From: Deltaproteobacteria bacterium
GTDB taxonomy: Bacteria; Myxococcota; Kuafuiibacteriia; Kuafuiibacteriales; Kuafuiibacteriaceae
Direction: 5' to 3'
Assembly (NCBI GenBank): GCA_016713425.1
Contig: JADJPE010000005.1
Span: 4,186,001-4,250,000, forward strand
DNA length: 64,000 nt
In this document: in pieces, positions 9,206 to 18,287 of the stretch
Position numbering within the stretch: position 1 is the stretch's first letter
How the letters are laid out: the number at the start of each line of letters is the position of its first letter
Program-made: the position numbers and the translations under genes
The notes under the pieces: model-generated
The model's input: the letters and a program-made list of their open reading frames with translations, nothing else
What the model was told of the DNA's origin: nothing
Database searches by the model: none

Positions 9206-10741
9206 TCAAACGTTCTTGCGCGCGCCGAGGGCGACGCTCGTCTTCATCTCCGCGCCCGTGTCGGGGTCTCGAGCCGCCATGTTGAGGATGCCATCCTGGG
9301 TGAGGCTGAAGTCGACTTGGACGCGGACGTGGCCGGCCGCGCCAAGGCGGAAGCCCGAGAATCGAAAGGCCCCGAGGAGCTCGTTCTCTTGCGCTCTTCG
9401 GTTGTCGCCCTGGTAGATCCGCATCTCGAGATCCTGTTGATTGTCGACGCTCGTCGTGAACTTGAGCTGCTTCAGGTTTGGCACGGACTCGTTCTGCTTG
9501 AAGATCTGGTGCAACTCGCCTTGCGCGTTCTCGATGCCAATCGCCATCGGAATGACGTCGAGAACTTGAACTTTTAGGTCGCTCTGATCTTCGAGCGAGT
9601 ACGCGAACATCGCTGCACCGATCGCGACGGCTTCGTCGGGATTCACTTGTTTGGACGGCTGCTGCCTGAACAATTCGGCTACGGCGCGCTGCACGGAGGG
9701 CGTGCGCGTTTGTCCGCCGACCAAAAGGACGTGATCGAGCTGGTGCGGCTCGAAGCCCGCGTTCTTGCAGACTCGCGCTGCAGTTTCGATGGTTGCGTCG
9801 ACGAGATCTTGAATGCGCGATTCCATGATGTCGCGCGTGAGCTTCAAGTCGATGTCGAGTGGCGTACCGTTCGCGGTCATCGTGATGAAGGGAATGTTGA
9901 ACGCGCACTCCTTGCGATCGGTCAGATCGATCTTCGAGCGTTCGGCGAGATCTTTGATTCGCTGCATCGCGATCGGATCCTTGCGCAGGTCCACGTCGGG
10001 GTGCTGCTTCGAAAACTCCTCCAGCGCCCACTCGATGATGCGGTTATCGAAGTCCACGCCACCCAGGAAAATGTCGCCGCCCGTGGCCTTCACTTCGAAG
10101 ACCCGATCGCGGATCTCGATCACGGACACATCGAAGGTCCCGCCCCCAAGGTCGAAGATGGCGATCGTTTCTTTCTGCAGTCCTCGACCTACGCCAAACG
10201 CGAGCGCCGCTGCCGTCGGTTCGTTGATGATGCGGAGGACCTCGAGGCCAATGATGGCGCCGGCCTCCTTCACGGCGTGGCGCTGGCGATCGGTGAAGTA
10301 GGCGGGGACGGTCACGACGGCGCGGTGAATCGGTTCCTGGAGATAGTCCGAGGCGACGTCTCTTATCTTCTGCAGGATCTTCGAGGCGATCTGCGGCAAG
10401 GCAAACTTGACGCCGTTGCACTCGACGAGGACGTCCTGGGTTTCGTTCTGTTCCGATACGTCATAGACGAAGTAGTTGTGGACGCGTCGGGCCGTCTGCT
10501 CGTCGTATTGCTTCCCCATCAGGCGTTTGCTGCCGTAGATGGTGTTCTTCGGATTGAGTTGCCACTGTCTCTTGGCTTCGTGGCCGACCAGTTCATGTCC
10601 CTTGTCGTCGATCGCGAAGATCGACGGGATCGTGTATTCCCCGCCGCGATAAGGGATCAGTTTGACGCGTTGGTCTGGCCCTTCGACGATGGCGGCACAA
10701 GAGTTCGTGGTGCCCAGATCTATTCCGATGATGCGGCCCAT
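9206..10741 (-). CDS. Hsp70-family chaperone, lidless DnaK-like
   Basis: Cytosolic ATP-dependent chaperone of the Hsp70 family. The 511-residue product has the full nucleotide-binding domain (GIDLGTTNS at residues 6-14, IINEPTAAAL, FDLGGGTFDVS, VLLVGGQTR) and most of a beta-sandwich peptide-binding domain (QVLDVIPMAIG, then IYQGDN, LLGAFRFSGF, DGILNMAARD). It stops where the alpha-helical lid would begin, about 120 residues short of standard DnaK. No grpE or dnaJ is adjacent. It is divergent from the polymerase gene. A canonical dnaK is expected elsewhere; this one is probably specialised. A second lidless Hsp70 is at 54449-56029. Confidence 0.9.
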   Translation of the reverse strand: MGRIIGIDLGTTNSCAAIVEGPDQRVKLIPYRGGEYTIPSIFAIDDKGHELVGHEAKRQWQLNPKNTIYGSKRLMGKQYDEQTARRVHNYFVYDVSEQNETQDVLVECNGVKFALPQIASKILQKIRDVASDYLQEPIHRAVVTVPAYFTDRQRHAVKEAGAIIGLEVLRIINEPTAAALAFGVGRGLQKETIAIFDLGGGTFDVSVIEIRDRVFEVKATGGDIFLGGVDFDNRIIEWALEEFSKQHPDVDLRKDPIAMQRIKDLAERSKIDLTDRKECAFNIPFITMTANGTPLDIDLKLTRDIMESRIQDLVDATIETAARVCKNAGFEPHQLDHVLLVGGQTRTPSVQRAVAELFRQQPSKQVNPDEAVAIGAAMFAYSLEDQSDLKVQVLDVIPMAIGIENAQGELHQIFKQNESVPNLKQLKFTTSVDNQQDLEMRIYQGDNRRAQENELLGAFRFSGFRLGAAGHVRVQVDFSLTQDGILNMAARDPDTGAEMKTSVALGARKNV

Positions 10742-10879
10742 AGGACGATTTCAGCTCGTGAGGTTAGCGAGGTCTGGGCCCCCGCGGAAGAGCCTGACGT
10801 GCGATCGCCTGGTGAATACCCGGAATAAGTTCGTTGACCATTGTCGTCTGTTCTGGGTGTTTCTGCGTCAAGGACCCTC

Positions 10880-12640
10880 ATGGAGATCATACGAGACGTT
10901 GAAGGCATACAGCGCCTCATGGAACTTCTGGCCGACGCACCCTTCGTGGCGCTGGATACGGAGACCACCGGGCTCGATCCGAACGTCGACCGGCTCCTCC
11001 TCATCCAGGTCGGGACGGCGAGTCGACAAGGCGTCATCGACGCGGCGGCGATGACACCGGGTTTGCTGAGCGAGATCTTCCGGGCCGATCGGCTCGTCGT
11101 TCTCCACAATGCGTCGTTCGATCTCAAAATGCTGCTGGGGCGCTTTGGCGTGTGGCCCGGCCTGTGGGAGGCGAAAGTCGCGGACACCTTGCTCGCCGAA
11201 CTCCTCCTCCGTAACGGACGATCGAGCGAGATCGCGATGAACGGATACGGGCTCAAGGTGCTGGCCGCGCGATATGCCGGTATGGAGCTGGATAAGTCGA
11301 TTCGGCAAGGCTTCTGCGGCATCGAATCGATCGACACGCTGAGCGAAGCGGAGCTTCACTATGCGGCGCGCGACGTCGAGGCGACGTGGAAGGTTTTTTC
11401 TGAGCAACTTGCGTTGCTCGAGAAGGAGCGTCTTCTCCGTGCCCTGGCGATCGAAGGTTCAGCGGCGATCGCGTTCGCGGTCATGGAACTCCGAGGTGCA
11501 CCGATCGACGCGGCTGGATGGAAAGTGCTCCTGGATGGCGAAGCCAGAGAGAGTCTCGAGGCTCGAAGAGCGCTCGACCGTGAGTTCTGGTCGGTCGCGC
11601 ATCCCGACCTCTTCGGAGGGACGACGCTCAACTACGACAGCGACGAAGAGGTGCTCGATGCGCTCGGAAAGCTCGGTGTGTCGCTGACGTCGACGAAGCT
11701 CGAGGCGCTGCGCGCAACGGGGCACCCGGCGGCTTGTGCTCTGGCGACCTACCGAGATCATCAGCGAACCGTTTCCACCTACGGTGCGTCCTTCTTGGCC
11801 TACGTTCACGCCAAGACCGGGCGCCTTCATCCCCGGTTCACCTCGCTTGGCGCTATCAGCGGCCGCGCGTCCTGCAAAGAGCCCAACCTTCAGAGCATCC
11901 CGGCGACGTCGGCGTTCCGTGCTTGCTTCAGAGCGCCACCGGGTCGGCGCATCATAACCGCCGACTATTCGGCGGCCGAGCTGCGCGTGATCGCGGAGCT
12001 ATCACAAGATCCTGTCTTCCTGAAAACGTTGCGTGATGGACTCGATCTTCATGCCATCGTAGCCCGCAAGCTCTTTGGCCAGCCGGTGAGCAAGACGGAG
12101 AATCCACAGCTCCGGGCGCGTGCCAAGGCCATCAATTTCGGCCTCGCGTATGGCATGGGCGCTCAAGGATTAGCCAATCAGCTCGGCCTTCCACTCGGCG
12201 AAGCGGAGGCTCTTCTCGAAGAATATTTCCGCGCCTTTCCCCGCATTCGCGACTACTTGAATCGTACGGCGCGCGAAGCGCTTCGAGTCGGGCGTACGGA
12301 GACGTTATCGGGGCGTCGCTTCTGGTTCATCGATGCGCGACGAGACGGCAAGGATGAAGCCACGCTTCTTCGTATCGCCAAGAACGTCCCGATTCAAGGC
12401 AGCAGCGCCGACATCACAAAGCTTGCGATGGCTCGGGCGACGGCTGCTTTTCATCGAGAGCGCCTCGACGCGTTCATGGTCAACATGGTGCACGATGAGT
12501 TGGTGGTGGAGGCGGCTGAGGGGGTGGCGGAACGGGCCGAAAAGATCTTGGTTCGCGAGATGGTCGATGCTGGCTGTGCCTTTCTTCCGTCGGTGCCGGT
12601 CGAGGTCGATTCCGTGATACGTGAGACCTGGTCGAAATGA
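10880..12640 (+). CDS. Family A DNA polymerase with 3'-5' exonuclease, no 5' nuclease domain (Klenow-like)
   Basis: DNA polymerase I-type enzyme of 586 residues. The N-terminal 3'-5' exonuclease has DTET (D26, E28), HNASFD (ending D81) and YAARD motifs, so proofreading residues look intact. The polymerase domain has motif A DYSAAELR (usually DYSQIELR), motif B RAKAINFGLAYGM and motif C MVHDE. The roughly 300-residue FLAP-type 5' nuclease that starts ordinary PolI is absent. The ATG at 10880 is preferred over an upstream TTG at 10841 because AAGGA precedes it by about 6 bases. It overlaps the amidase gene by 4 bases (ATGA), implying translational coupling. Confidence 0.9.
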   Translation: MEIIRDVEGIQRLMELLADAPFVALDTETTGLDPNVDRLLLIQVGTASRQGVIDAAAMTPGLLSEIFRADRLVVLHNASFDLKMLLGRFGVWPGLWEAKVADTLLAELLLRNGRSSEIAMNGYGLKVLAARYAGMELDKSIRQGFCGIESIDTLSEAELHYAARDVEATWKVFSEQLALLEKERLLRALAIEGSAAIAFAVMELRGAPIDAAGWKVLLDGEARESLEARRALDREFWSVAHPDLFGGTTLNYDSDEEVLDALGKLGVSLTSTKLEALRATGHPAACALATYRDHQRTVSTYGASFLAYVHAKTGRLHPRFTSLGAISGRASCKEPNLQSIPATSAFRACFRAPPGRRIITADYSAAELRVIAELSQDPVFLKTLRDGLDLHAIVARKLFGQPVSKTENPQLRARAKAINFGLAYGMGAQGLANQLGLPLGEAEALLEEYFRAFPRIRDYLNRTAREALRVGRTETLSGRRFWFIDARRDGKDEATLLRIAKNVPIQGSSADITKLAMARATAAFHRERLDAFMVNMVHDELVVEAAEGVAERAEKILVREMVDAGCAFLPSVPVEVDSVIRETWSK

Positions 12641-13485
12641 GCAAACGTCACATCTTGGGTTCGGCAGGGTGGTTGTGTGGGCGACGCCCGAGAACGGCTA
12701 TCCAATCGATCGGCCTTCGCGCTTCTTGCGTCTGCGTACTCGTTGCTTGGAGCCAAGTCCGAGCTCCGACGGACGCGCGTGCGGCTGAGCTCGTGGTCCT
12801 CGACCCGGGGCATGGTGGTCATCTTTCGGGCGCACAAAATGCGGACGGCGTGGAGGAGAAGACCATCGTGCTCGCGATCGCGCTCGCCGCTCGCCGCGCC
12901 CTGGCGGCGGATGGCTATCGGGTGGTGCTGACGCGCAACGACGATCGCCACGTCGAGCTCGCAGACCGGATCGATCTCGCGAACCGCAAGGGTGCGGCCG
13001 CTTTCGTCTCGATTCATGGCAATTTCTCCCCGGTCTCTTCGCGACGCGGCGTGGAGACGTACGTGCTTTCGGCCGCGGCCTCCGACGAGACTTCACTCAC
13101 GTTGGCGCACCTCGAGAACGAAGGGGAGGTCTTCGACCGCATCGTCGATGAAGATGCGTTTGGCGGGGGTGCCGTCGACCGTGACCAAGCCGATCTTCGA
13201 TTCATCCTTTCCGACCTCGTTCGGATGAATGCCCATCAGGAAAGCGGAGCCTTGGCCCTCAACGTGCAAGACTCGGTGGGACGTCTCGATGGTTTTGGGC
13301 CAAGCCGAGGGCTTCGGCAAGCGCCGTTTCGTGTCTTGAAGGGTGCTCGCATGGCCGCGGTGCTCGTTGAGGTTGGGTACCTGTCGAACAAGCGACAAGG
13401 CGCGTTTCTCGCGACGCAAAACGCACAAAATGCGGCTGGGACGGCGATCGCGCGCGGCGTCGGGCGGTTTCTTCGGGCGCGATGA
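12637..13485 (+). CDS. N-acetylmuramoyl-L-alanine amidase (Amidase_3)
   Basis: Zinc amidase that cleaves the bond between MurNAc and the stem peptide in the periplasm. The 282-residue product has a basic N-terminus and a hydrophobic stretch at about residues 24-40 that fits a signal peptide ending near ARAA. Zinc ligands are in LDPGHGG (His59), GVEEKT (Glu) and SIHGN (His127), and the catalytic Glu in VEVGYLSN. The typical form is SIHAN, so Gly in place of Ala is a small deviation. No SH3 or LysM cell-wall-binding domain is present. The start overlaps the polymerase stop, an unusual operon partner. Confidence 0.9.
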   Translation: MSKRHILGSAGWLCGRRPRTAIQSIGLRASCVCVLVAWSQVRAPTDARAAELVVLDPGHGGHLSGAQNADGVEEKTIVLAIALAARRALAADGYRVVLTRNDDRHVELADRIDLANRKGAAAFVSIHGNFSPVSSRRGVETYVLSAAASDETSLTLAHLENEGEVFDRIVDEDAFGGGAVDRDQADLRFILSDLVRMNAHQESGALALNVQDSVGRLDGFGPSRGLRQAPFRVLKGARMAAVLVEVGYLSNKRQGAFLATQNAQNAAGTAIARGVGRFLRAR

Positions 13486-13518
13486 CGTTATCCTTCATCC
13501 TTCATCCTCCGTCCTCCA

Positions 13519-13561
13519 TCCTCCGATGGTTCGATGGTTCGATGGTTCGATGGTCGGAGGA
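13519..13561. repeat. Short tandem repeat flanked by an inverted repeat
   Basis: The 8-base arms TCCTCCGA (13519-13526) and TCGGAGGA (13554-13561) are exact inverted copies. Between them the unit CGATGGTT is repeated about four times. It lies in the 109-base gap between the amidase and rph, so it could form a transcript hairpin, but there is no U tract after it, so a terminator role is uncertain. Confidence 0.6.
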
Positions 13562-13594
13562 GCGGTCCGGTGAGAAACTGATTGCACCAAGAAG

Positions 13595-14350
13595 GTGCCC
13601 GATCGTAGCGTCCGCGAGATGACGAGCGGCAAGGCCCGAATGGATGGGCGGAAGCATGACGAACTCCGTCCGATAAGCCTCGAGGTGGACTTCACCAAGT
13701 GGGCTGAGGGGTCGGTTCTTGCGGCCTATGGGGATACGCGTGTCCTGTGTACCGCCTCGGTCGAGGATCGTGCGCCCGCCTGGCTGAAGGAGCAGCAGCA
13801 GGGCTGGGTCACGGCCGAATATTCGATGCTGCCGCGCGCGACGGAGACGCGCTCGGCGCGTGAAGCGGTGCGAGGCAAGATGGGTGGCCGAACCCACGAA
13901 ATCTCGCGCCTCATTGGGCGCAGCTTGCGCGCGGGCGTCGACCTCAAGGCACTTCAGGATCGAACGATTACGATCGACTGCGATGTCCTCCAGGCCGATG
14001 GGGGGACGCGTACGGCGTCGATCACCGGCGGCTTCGTCGCTTTGGCGTTGGCCTGCCGTCGGCTGATCAAGTCGGGGGCTTTGCGCCGGGATCCTATTCG
14101 GCGGTTCGTCGCCGCTGTCTCCCTCGGCATCATCGGGGACGAGGTGCTCCTCGATCTTGATTTTCACGAGGACCGTGACGCCGACGCCGACGTGAACCTC
14201 GTGATGACCGGCGAGGGTGGCATCATCGAGCTTCAGGGCACGGCCGAAGGCACTCCCTTTTCCAAGGCCCATCTCGATCGTCTCCTCGAGATGGGACGGG
14301 TTGGGATCGACACCTTGGTGCAGGCGCAGCGCAATGCGCTCGGACTGTGA
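13595..14350 (+). CDS. rph: Ribonuclease PH
   Basis: Phosphorolytic 3'-5' exoribonuclease that trims tRNA 3' ends in the cytosol. The 251-residue product matches the family in length and carries MDGRK near the N-terminus, the GDTRVLCTA strand, GWVTAEYSMLPRAT, GGRTHEISRLIGRSLR and QADGGTRTASITG, then NLVMTGEGGIIELQGTAEG. Start choice is open: the GTG at 13595 sits directly behind AAGAAG, while ATG at 13619 would remove 8 residues. It is followed by rdgB with a 4-base GTGA overlap and then tRNA genes, a sensible RNA-processing neighbourhood. Confidence 0.95.
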   Translation: MPDRSVREMTSGKARMDGRKHDELRPISLEVDFTKWAEGSVLAAYGDTRVLCTASVEDRAPAWLKEQQQGWVTAEYSMLPRATETRSAREAVRGKMGGRTHEISRLIGRSLRAGVDLKALQDRTITIDCDVLQADGGTRTASITGGFVALALACRRLIKSGALRRDPIRRFVAAVSLGIIGDEVLLDLDFHEDRDADADVNLVMTGEGGIIELQGTAEGTPFSKAHLDRLLEMGRVGIDTLVQAQRNALGL

Positions 14351-15014
14351 GGCGCGCCTCGATGCCGGACGACCGACCCCGATTGATTCTGGCGACCCAG
14401 AATCGCGGCAAGGCGCGCGAGCTTGTCGCGCTGCTGCCCGGCCTTTGCGTGGAGACGCTTGCCGACCATCCTGAGATCGAGATGCCCGAGGAAACGGGCC
14501 AGACCTTCGAGGAGAACGCGCTGCAAAAGGCGGAGTACGTGGCGAGCGCACTGGCGGCGCCGATCGTCTTGGCCGACGACTCCGGGCTGGTGGTAGACGC
14601 CCTCCCGGGTGCGCTCGGGGTGCGGTCTCGCCGTTATGGACCGGGGACCGACCTCGACCGCTGCGACAAGCTGCTGGCCGCGCTTTCGCTTCAGCCGCGA
14701 ATGAATCGTGCGGCGCGTTTCGTTTGCGCCGCCGCGCTTGTCGTTGCGGGTGGGCCTACGATCGTGGTCCGGGGCGAAGTCGAGGGGCAAATCGCGGAGA
14801 AGCCCTCGGGAGATCATGGGTTTGGCTACGACCCCGTCTTTGTTCCAGTGGGCTTCGATACCTCGATGGCTTGCCTTTCTCTTGCGGAGAAGCAGGCCAT
14901 TTCGCACCGCGGTCGAGCGCTCGCCCAGCTACTTCCGCACATTCAGCGGCATTTTTCGCTTGAGCCCCGGCGCGAATTGTCCCCAACATCGGCGGCGTCG
15001 TCGAGAGACGGACA

Positions 15015-15024
<10 letters not shown>
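14347..15024 (+). CDS. rdgB: XTP/dITP diphosphatase (RdgB/HAM1)
   Basis: Housecleaning enzyme that hydrolyses non-canonical purine nucleotides (XTP, dITP) to monophosphate and pyrophosphate. Family motifs are ILATQNRGKARE (nucleotide binding), TFEENALQKAEY, VLADDSGLVVDALPGALGVRSRRY and the GFGYDPVF plus SHRGRAL C-terminal signatures. The GTG at 14347 overlaps the rph stop; ATG at 14362 is an alternative. The last ten bases of the frame overlap the 5' end of the tRNA-Pro gene, and the stop codon TAG (15022-15024) is inside the tRNA. Transcription of the mRNA and excision of the tRNA would compete, so the C-terminal tail is probably unimportant. Confidence 0.93.
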
Positions 15025-15089
<65 letters not shown>

Positions 15090-15130
15090 TGTCAAACCTC
15101 GACGTTGGGTGGTGATCTGGTCGAGCTCAA

Positions 15131-15204
15131 GCGCATGTAGCTCAGGTGGATAGAGCAGCGGCCTTCTAAGCCGACGGTCGGGGGTTCGAATCCTCCCTTG
15201 CGCG
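15131..15204 (+). tRNA. tRNA-Arg(TCT)
   Basis: The acceptor GCGCATG pairs with CTTGCGC with one T-T mismatch at the sixth pair. The D arm GCTCAGG, anticodon loop with TCT and T arm GGGTTCGAATCC are clear. CCA is not encoded. Confidence 0.92.
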
Positions 15205-15264
15205 ATCGGAACGAAAGGTTTAGGACGGCAAACGGTTCGGTGGTTCGCTGTTGATGATGATGAT

Positions 15265-15338
15265 GGTGACTGTAGCTCAGTTGGCAGAGCGATGGACTGT
15301 GGCTCCATAGGTCGCGGGTTCAAGCCCCGTCAGTCACC
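15265..15338 (+). tRNA. tRNA-His(GTG)
   Basis: The acceptor GTGACTG (15266-15272) pairs with CAGTCAC, and the extra G at 15265 faces discriminator C, the histidine identity pair. The anticodon is GTG, and the T arm is GGTTCAAGCCC. CCA is not encoded. Confidence 0.94.
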
Positions 15339-15392
15339 CTGCGTTTTCTGTTTGCGAATTGAATCATGGGCGCGTACAAGCGCTTCGCGTTC

Positions 15393-15465
15393 GGGGGTGT
15401 AGCTCAATTGGTAGAGCAATGGACTCTTAATCCATAGGTTGGGGGTTCGATTCCCTCCACCCTCA
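15393..15465 (+). tRNA. tRNA-Lys(CTT)
   Basis: The acceptor GGGGGTG pairs with CACCCTC, and the seven-base loop CTCTTAA gives anticodon CTT. The T arm GGTTCGATTCC is canonical. This is the last tRNA in the Pro-Arg-His-Lys cluster. Confidence 0.94.
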
Positions 15466-15614
15466 AGGTTGAATCCGAGACCCCGGAGGCCGCAAGGTCC
15501 CCGGGGTTTCGTGTCTTGGCCGCAGCGTGAACTTCGTCGCCGAGCGGGCGCCCGCAGGCGCGCTCGTGTCGACGAGCGGCCCGCTGGGTTCGACATGCGT
15601 CAGGCATGTGACTC

Positions 15615-16304
15615 ATGCTGACAGGGATGACGACGACCACCACGCTCTGCTTCGATCTCGACGGCACGCTCGTCGACAGCTACCTCGACATTGCGACCGC
15701 TCTAAACGCGGCCCTGCAGACCGTGGGCGCGCCGGTGTTCGAGGCCGAGTCCGTGAAGCGACTCATCGGCGGAGGTGTCGTGCAGCTTCTCGCGAACGCA
15801 TCCCTGAAGCCCGGCACCGAAGAGTTCGAGCAGGCGATGAGCGTGTTTCGGTCCTCGTATGCGCGGTGCCTCGCCGATACGACCGGGTTCTATCCGGGTG
15901 TCCGGTCGCTTCTCGAGGCTTTGCGAGATCGTGGAATCCCAGTCGTCGTGGCGACCAACAAACCTGCGGTTTTTACGCGCGCGATCGCGAGACATCTTGG
16001 CTTCGAGCAGCTCGGGATTGTGGCTCTGGCCTCTGGGGACGAGACGCCTGCGAAGAAACCGGACCCCTCGGTCATTCGACTTGCCTACGCACGTGCCGCG
16101 CTCACCTCAGCGCTGACGGCATCGCCTCGCCCCTTCTACGTCGGGGACATGCCGGTCGACGTCGAAAGCGCCCGCGCCGCGGGCATGCGGTCGGCGATCG
16201 TCGCATGGGGCTTTGACCCGCGAGGCGCGGTCGCCCTCAGCCCGGATGCGTTCATCGAGGACCCGATGGATCTCATTGAGCGTCTAGCCCGCATGGCCGT
16301 CTAA
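15615..16304 (+). CDS. gph: HAD-family phosphoglycolate phosphatase-like hydrolase
   Basis: A 229-residue haloacid dehalogenase-type phosphatase, closest in layout to Gph, which removes phosphate from 2-phosphoglycolate in the cytosol. Motif I is CFDLDGTLVDS, motif II lies in VVVATNKP, motif III has KKPDPS, and motif IV is FYVGDMPVDVESARAAG. A helical cap sits between motifs I and II. ATG codons at 15615 and 15627 are both possible starts. Substrate specificity within HAD proteins cannot be settled by motifs alone. The accessory region begins just after this gene. Confidence 0.85.
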   Translation: MLTGMTTTTTLCFDLDGTLVDSYLDIATALNAALQTVGAPVFEAESVKRLIGGGVVQLLANASLKPGTEEFEQAMSVFRSSYARCLADTTGFYPGVRSLLEALRDRGIPVVVATNKPAVFTRAIARHLGFEQLGIVALASGDETPAKKPDPSVIRLAYARAALTSALTASPRPFYVGDMPVDVESARAAGMRSAIVAWGFDPRGAVALSPDAFIEDPMDLIERLARMAV

Positions 16305-16559
16305 CCTGCATGGCCGTCTAACCTGGGGCGGGCAATGCAAGGGGGCTGCAATTCAAGCCGGTGTTCTCCGCTCTGAGCGTCGAACAGGTTGGATGGGCGA
16401 CTCCGGCCCGCATTCAGGGCAGATCTCGGGCGGACGCGTGGCGTTGCGCCCATCCAACATCCAAGGGTCCCAATCCGTACCATCGGACTGGACGTGCGCT
16501 GGGTTGCGGGCTTCTCTGACCGATCCCCTGGGAATCCGCCGCTCTTCATCTCTCCGTGT

Positions 16560-16960
16560 GCGACCGAGGCGTTGGCGCAGCCGATCATTGCGGCTGCTCA
16601 GCTTGTAGGCGTTCGAGCAGCTCCTTTGCCGTCACGTCGGGTTGGGCGTGAGCAACTTCTCGAGTTCGGGCCACACACCCTCGAAGCGGTTGGTCCGCGT
16701 GCGCCACGTGCGCGGTGTCTTCGGAGGCTGCTTGTGCGTCGGCCTCACCTCGCCTTGCCGCCACACTTGCCGCAGATGCGCCAGGAACTGCTCAACGTTG
16801 GCATCGGTCTGCTTTGCTGCATTCTCGGCTGGCCCGACGTCGCTCGCCAGCGCCACCAACGCAGCCTTCGCATCGCGGATGTTCTTCAGAAGCATGACGG
16901 GGTCCAGCTCCGCTCGGCGCCCCCACGACAGACAGCTCGCTCGCTGTCCGTATTCGTCCG
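16560..16960 (-). pseudogene. Transposase or integrase fragment, frameshifted
   Basis: The minus-strand frame from about 16895 to 16632 contains an N-terminal segment VEQFLAHLRQVWRQGEVRPTH followed by TPRTWRTRTNRFEGVWPE, a pattern I associate with N-terminal regions of integrase-core transposases (RTWRTR...F..VWPE then TAKELLERLQ). The expected TAKELLERLQAEQPQ follows only after a frameshift near 16640 and then stops. The rest of the gene is missing. The family is not certain, and this is inferred from pattern memory only. It lies in the 790-base gap between the HAD gene and the 17094 gene; I see nothing else convincing between 16305 and 16560. Confidence 0.45.
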
Positions 16961-17093
16961 CCCGCGAGAAGAAGGCACGGCCGGACAGCCGGACGATGCC
17001 GAATCCTTACTCAGGATTTCGGCATCTTACGACTGGCACCTATCCTGCTTAGCGTTTATGCCGTCGCCACTTGCGACAAGGAGAAAAATCGAC

Positions 17094-18140
17094 ATGCCTA
17101 GTAGTGTTTCATCCGCATCCCCGGGCCAAGCTGCACCAACACGCTCGTTGGATCCGAGCGGCAACGGCCTCCGTACAACTCAAATCGATCTGTCGGGATC
17201 GGTATTGAACGTCAACTTCGTTCCTCAAGGATACGAACATGCTGCGGACCGCATCAACAAATCGAAGAGACGCGACGATGGCGAGGATCTCGCGGACACC
17301 GTGATTGATCATCCAGGAGAGGTTCAATACCTCACACTGAAGGAGAAGAAGGACGTCGTCCAAAAGATCTTGACCGCCGATTGGGGCGGCGACGAAGCCA
17401 AGGCTCTGCTCAAGATACTTGAGAGCTTGTCCGATCCCTTCGAACTCGCCTACGTCTTCGGTGATTGCTCAGGTTTGATGAATCCCTCGAGACTGGGTGG
17501 CAATGCGGCAGCCTGTGCGAAAGTCGAATCCCTGAATAGCCAGTTCGACGCCAAGGCGACCGGCGACGCCATCGAGGAGGCGATCACTGGGCTCTATGAG
17601 GTTAAGAATCTTCTCGCGGACCCCGACCTCGACCCCGCCGAGCGCGCAAAGCTCATCGCGCTGTGCGGCAGCGAGGCCGACGTCGCCCATGCGATATCTG
17701 TCCTCGAGCACTATGCCGACAACATCGACAGCATCAATACGATGGAAGCGCTCCGCGAGGTGCAAGCCGCGGCGACTGCGGCAAACCGCGTGATCCGGCG
17801 GTGTGACCAGGAGCTCCCCGGCAGAAGAGTATCCACATCTGACTCCGGTGAAGTCAGCAGCGAGAGCGGGACCAGCGATATCGACGACCGAATCGCGGAG
17901 GGCGAGAGTGCTGCGAAGGACAGCAAGGAGCGCGAAACAAAACTGCTGCAAAGCGAGACGCGGACGCTCCTTGAAATGCTGAGGGGTGGCTCGCTCAAGG
18001 CAGAGGACCTAACGCCCGCTGTGCAGCTCAAGATCCAGGACGAAATGCAGCGCGAGAGCGCCGCATTCTCCCTGTCCTCGAATATCTCGCGCCTGTTTCA
18101 TGATATGATCATGACCTCGATTCACAACATCAAAGCCTAG
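17094..18140 (+). CDS. Hypothetical helical protein, first gene of a three-gene accessory operon
   Basis: I do not recognise the family. The 348-residue product is hydrophilic and mostly helical, with no signal peptide or membrane segment. A segment near residues 75-125 (LTLKEKKDVVQKILTADWGGDEAKALLKILES...FELAYVFG) resembles short helical repeats found in some secreted proteins of this group of bacteria; that is a weak impression. The C-terminal third is Ser/Glu-rich and likely coiled coil. ATG 17094 is chosen because AAGGAG lies 11 bases upstream; an in-frame ATG at 17058 is before that site. Codon use is less GC-biased than in the housekeeping neighbours. Two more unknown genes follow on the same strand. 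Confidence 0.7.
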   Translation: MPSSVSSASPGQAAPTRSLDPSGNGLRTTQIDLSGSVLNVNFVPQGYEHAADRINKSKRRDDGEDLADTVIDHPGEVQYLTLKEKKDVVQKILTADWGGDEAKALLKILESLSDPFELAYVFGDCSGLMNPSRLGGNAAACAKVESLNSQFDAKATGDAIEEAITGLYEVKNLLADPDLDPAERAKLIALCGSEADVAHAISVLEHYADNIDSINTMEALREVQAAATAANRVIRRCDQELPGRRVSTSDSGEVSSESGTSDIDDRIAEGESAAKDSKERETKLLQSETRTLLEMLRGGSLKAEDLTPAVQLKIQDEMQRESAAFSLSSNISRLFHDMIMTSIHNIKA

Positions 18141-18287
18141 AAGTGAACGTCGAGACTTCGCACGGAGTCTCCGATGTTCGCTCTCTCGCGCGCCGGGAGA
18201 GCACGGCGCTTGGAGGCTCGTCCCCAGAAGGGACCCGCCGCATCGATGATAGAACCTGCTCTGAGCAGGGACGGAGAACCGTGAACC

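Noticed and set aside
16389..17093. Long upstream extension of the 17094 gene
   Set aside because: The frame is open back to 16389, but the sequence is antisense to a transposase fragment, and AAGGAG lies just before 17094.
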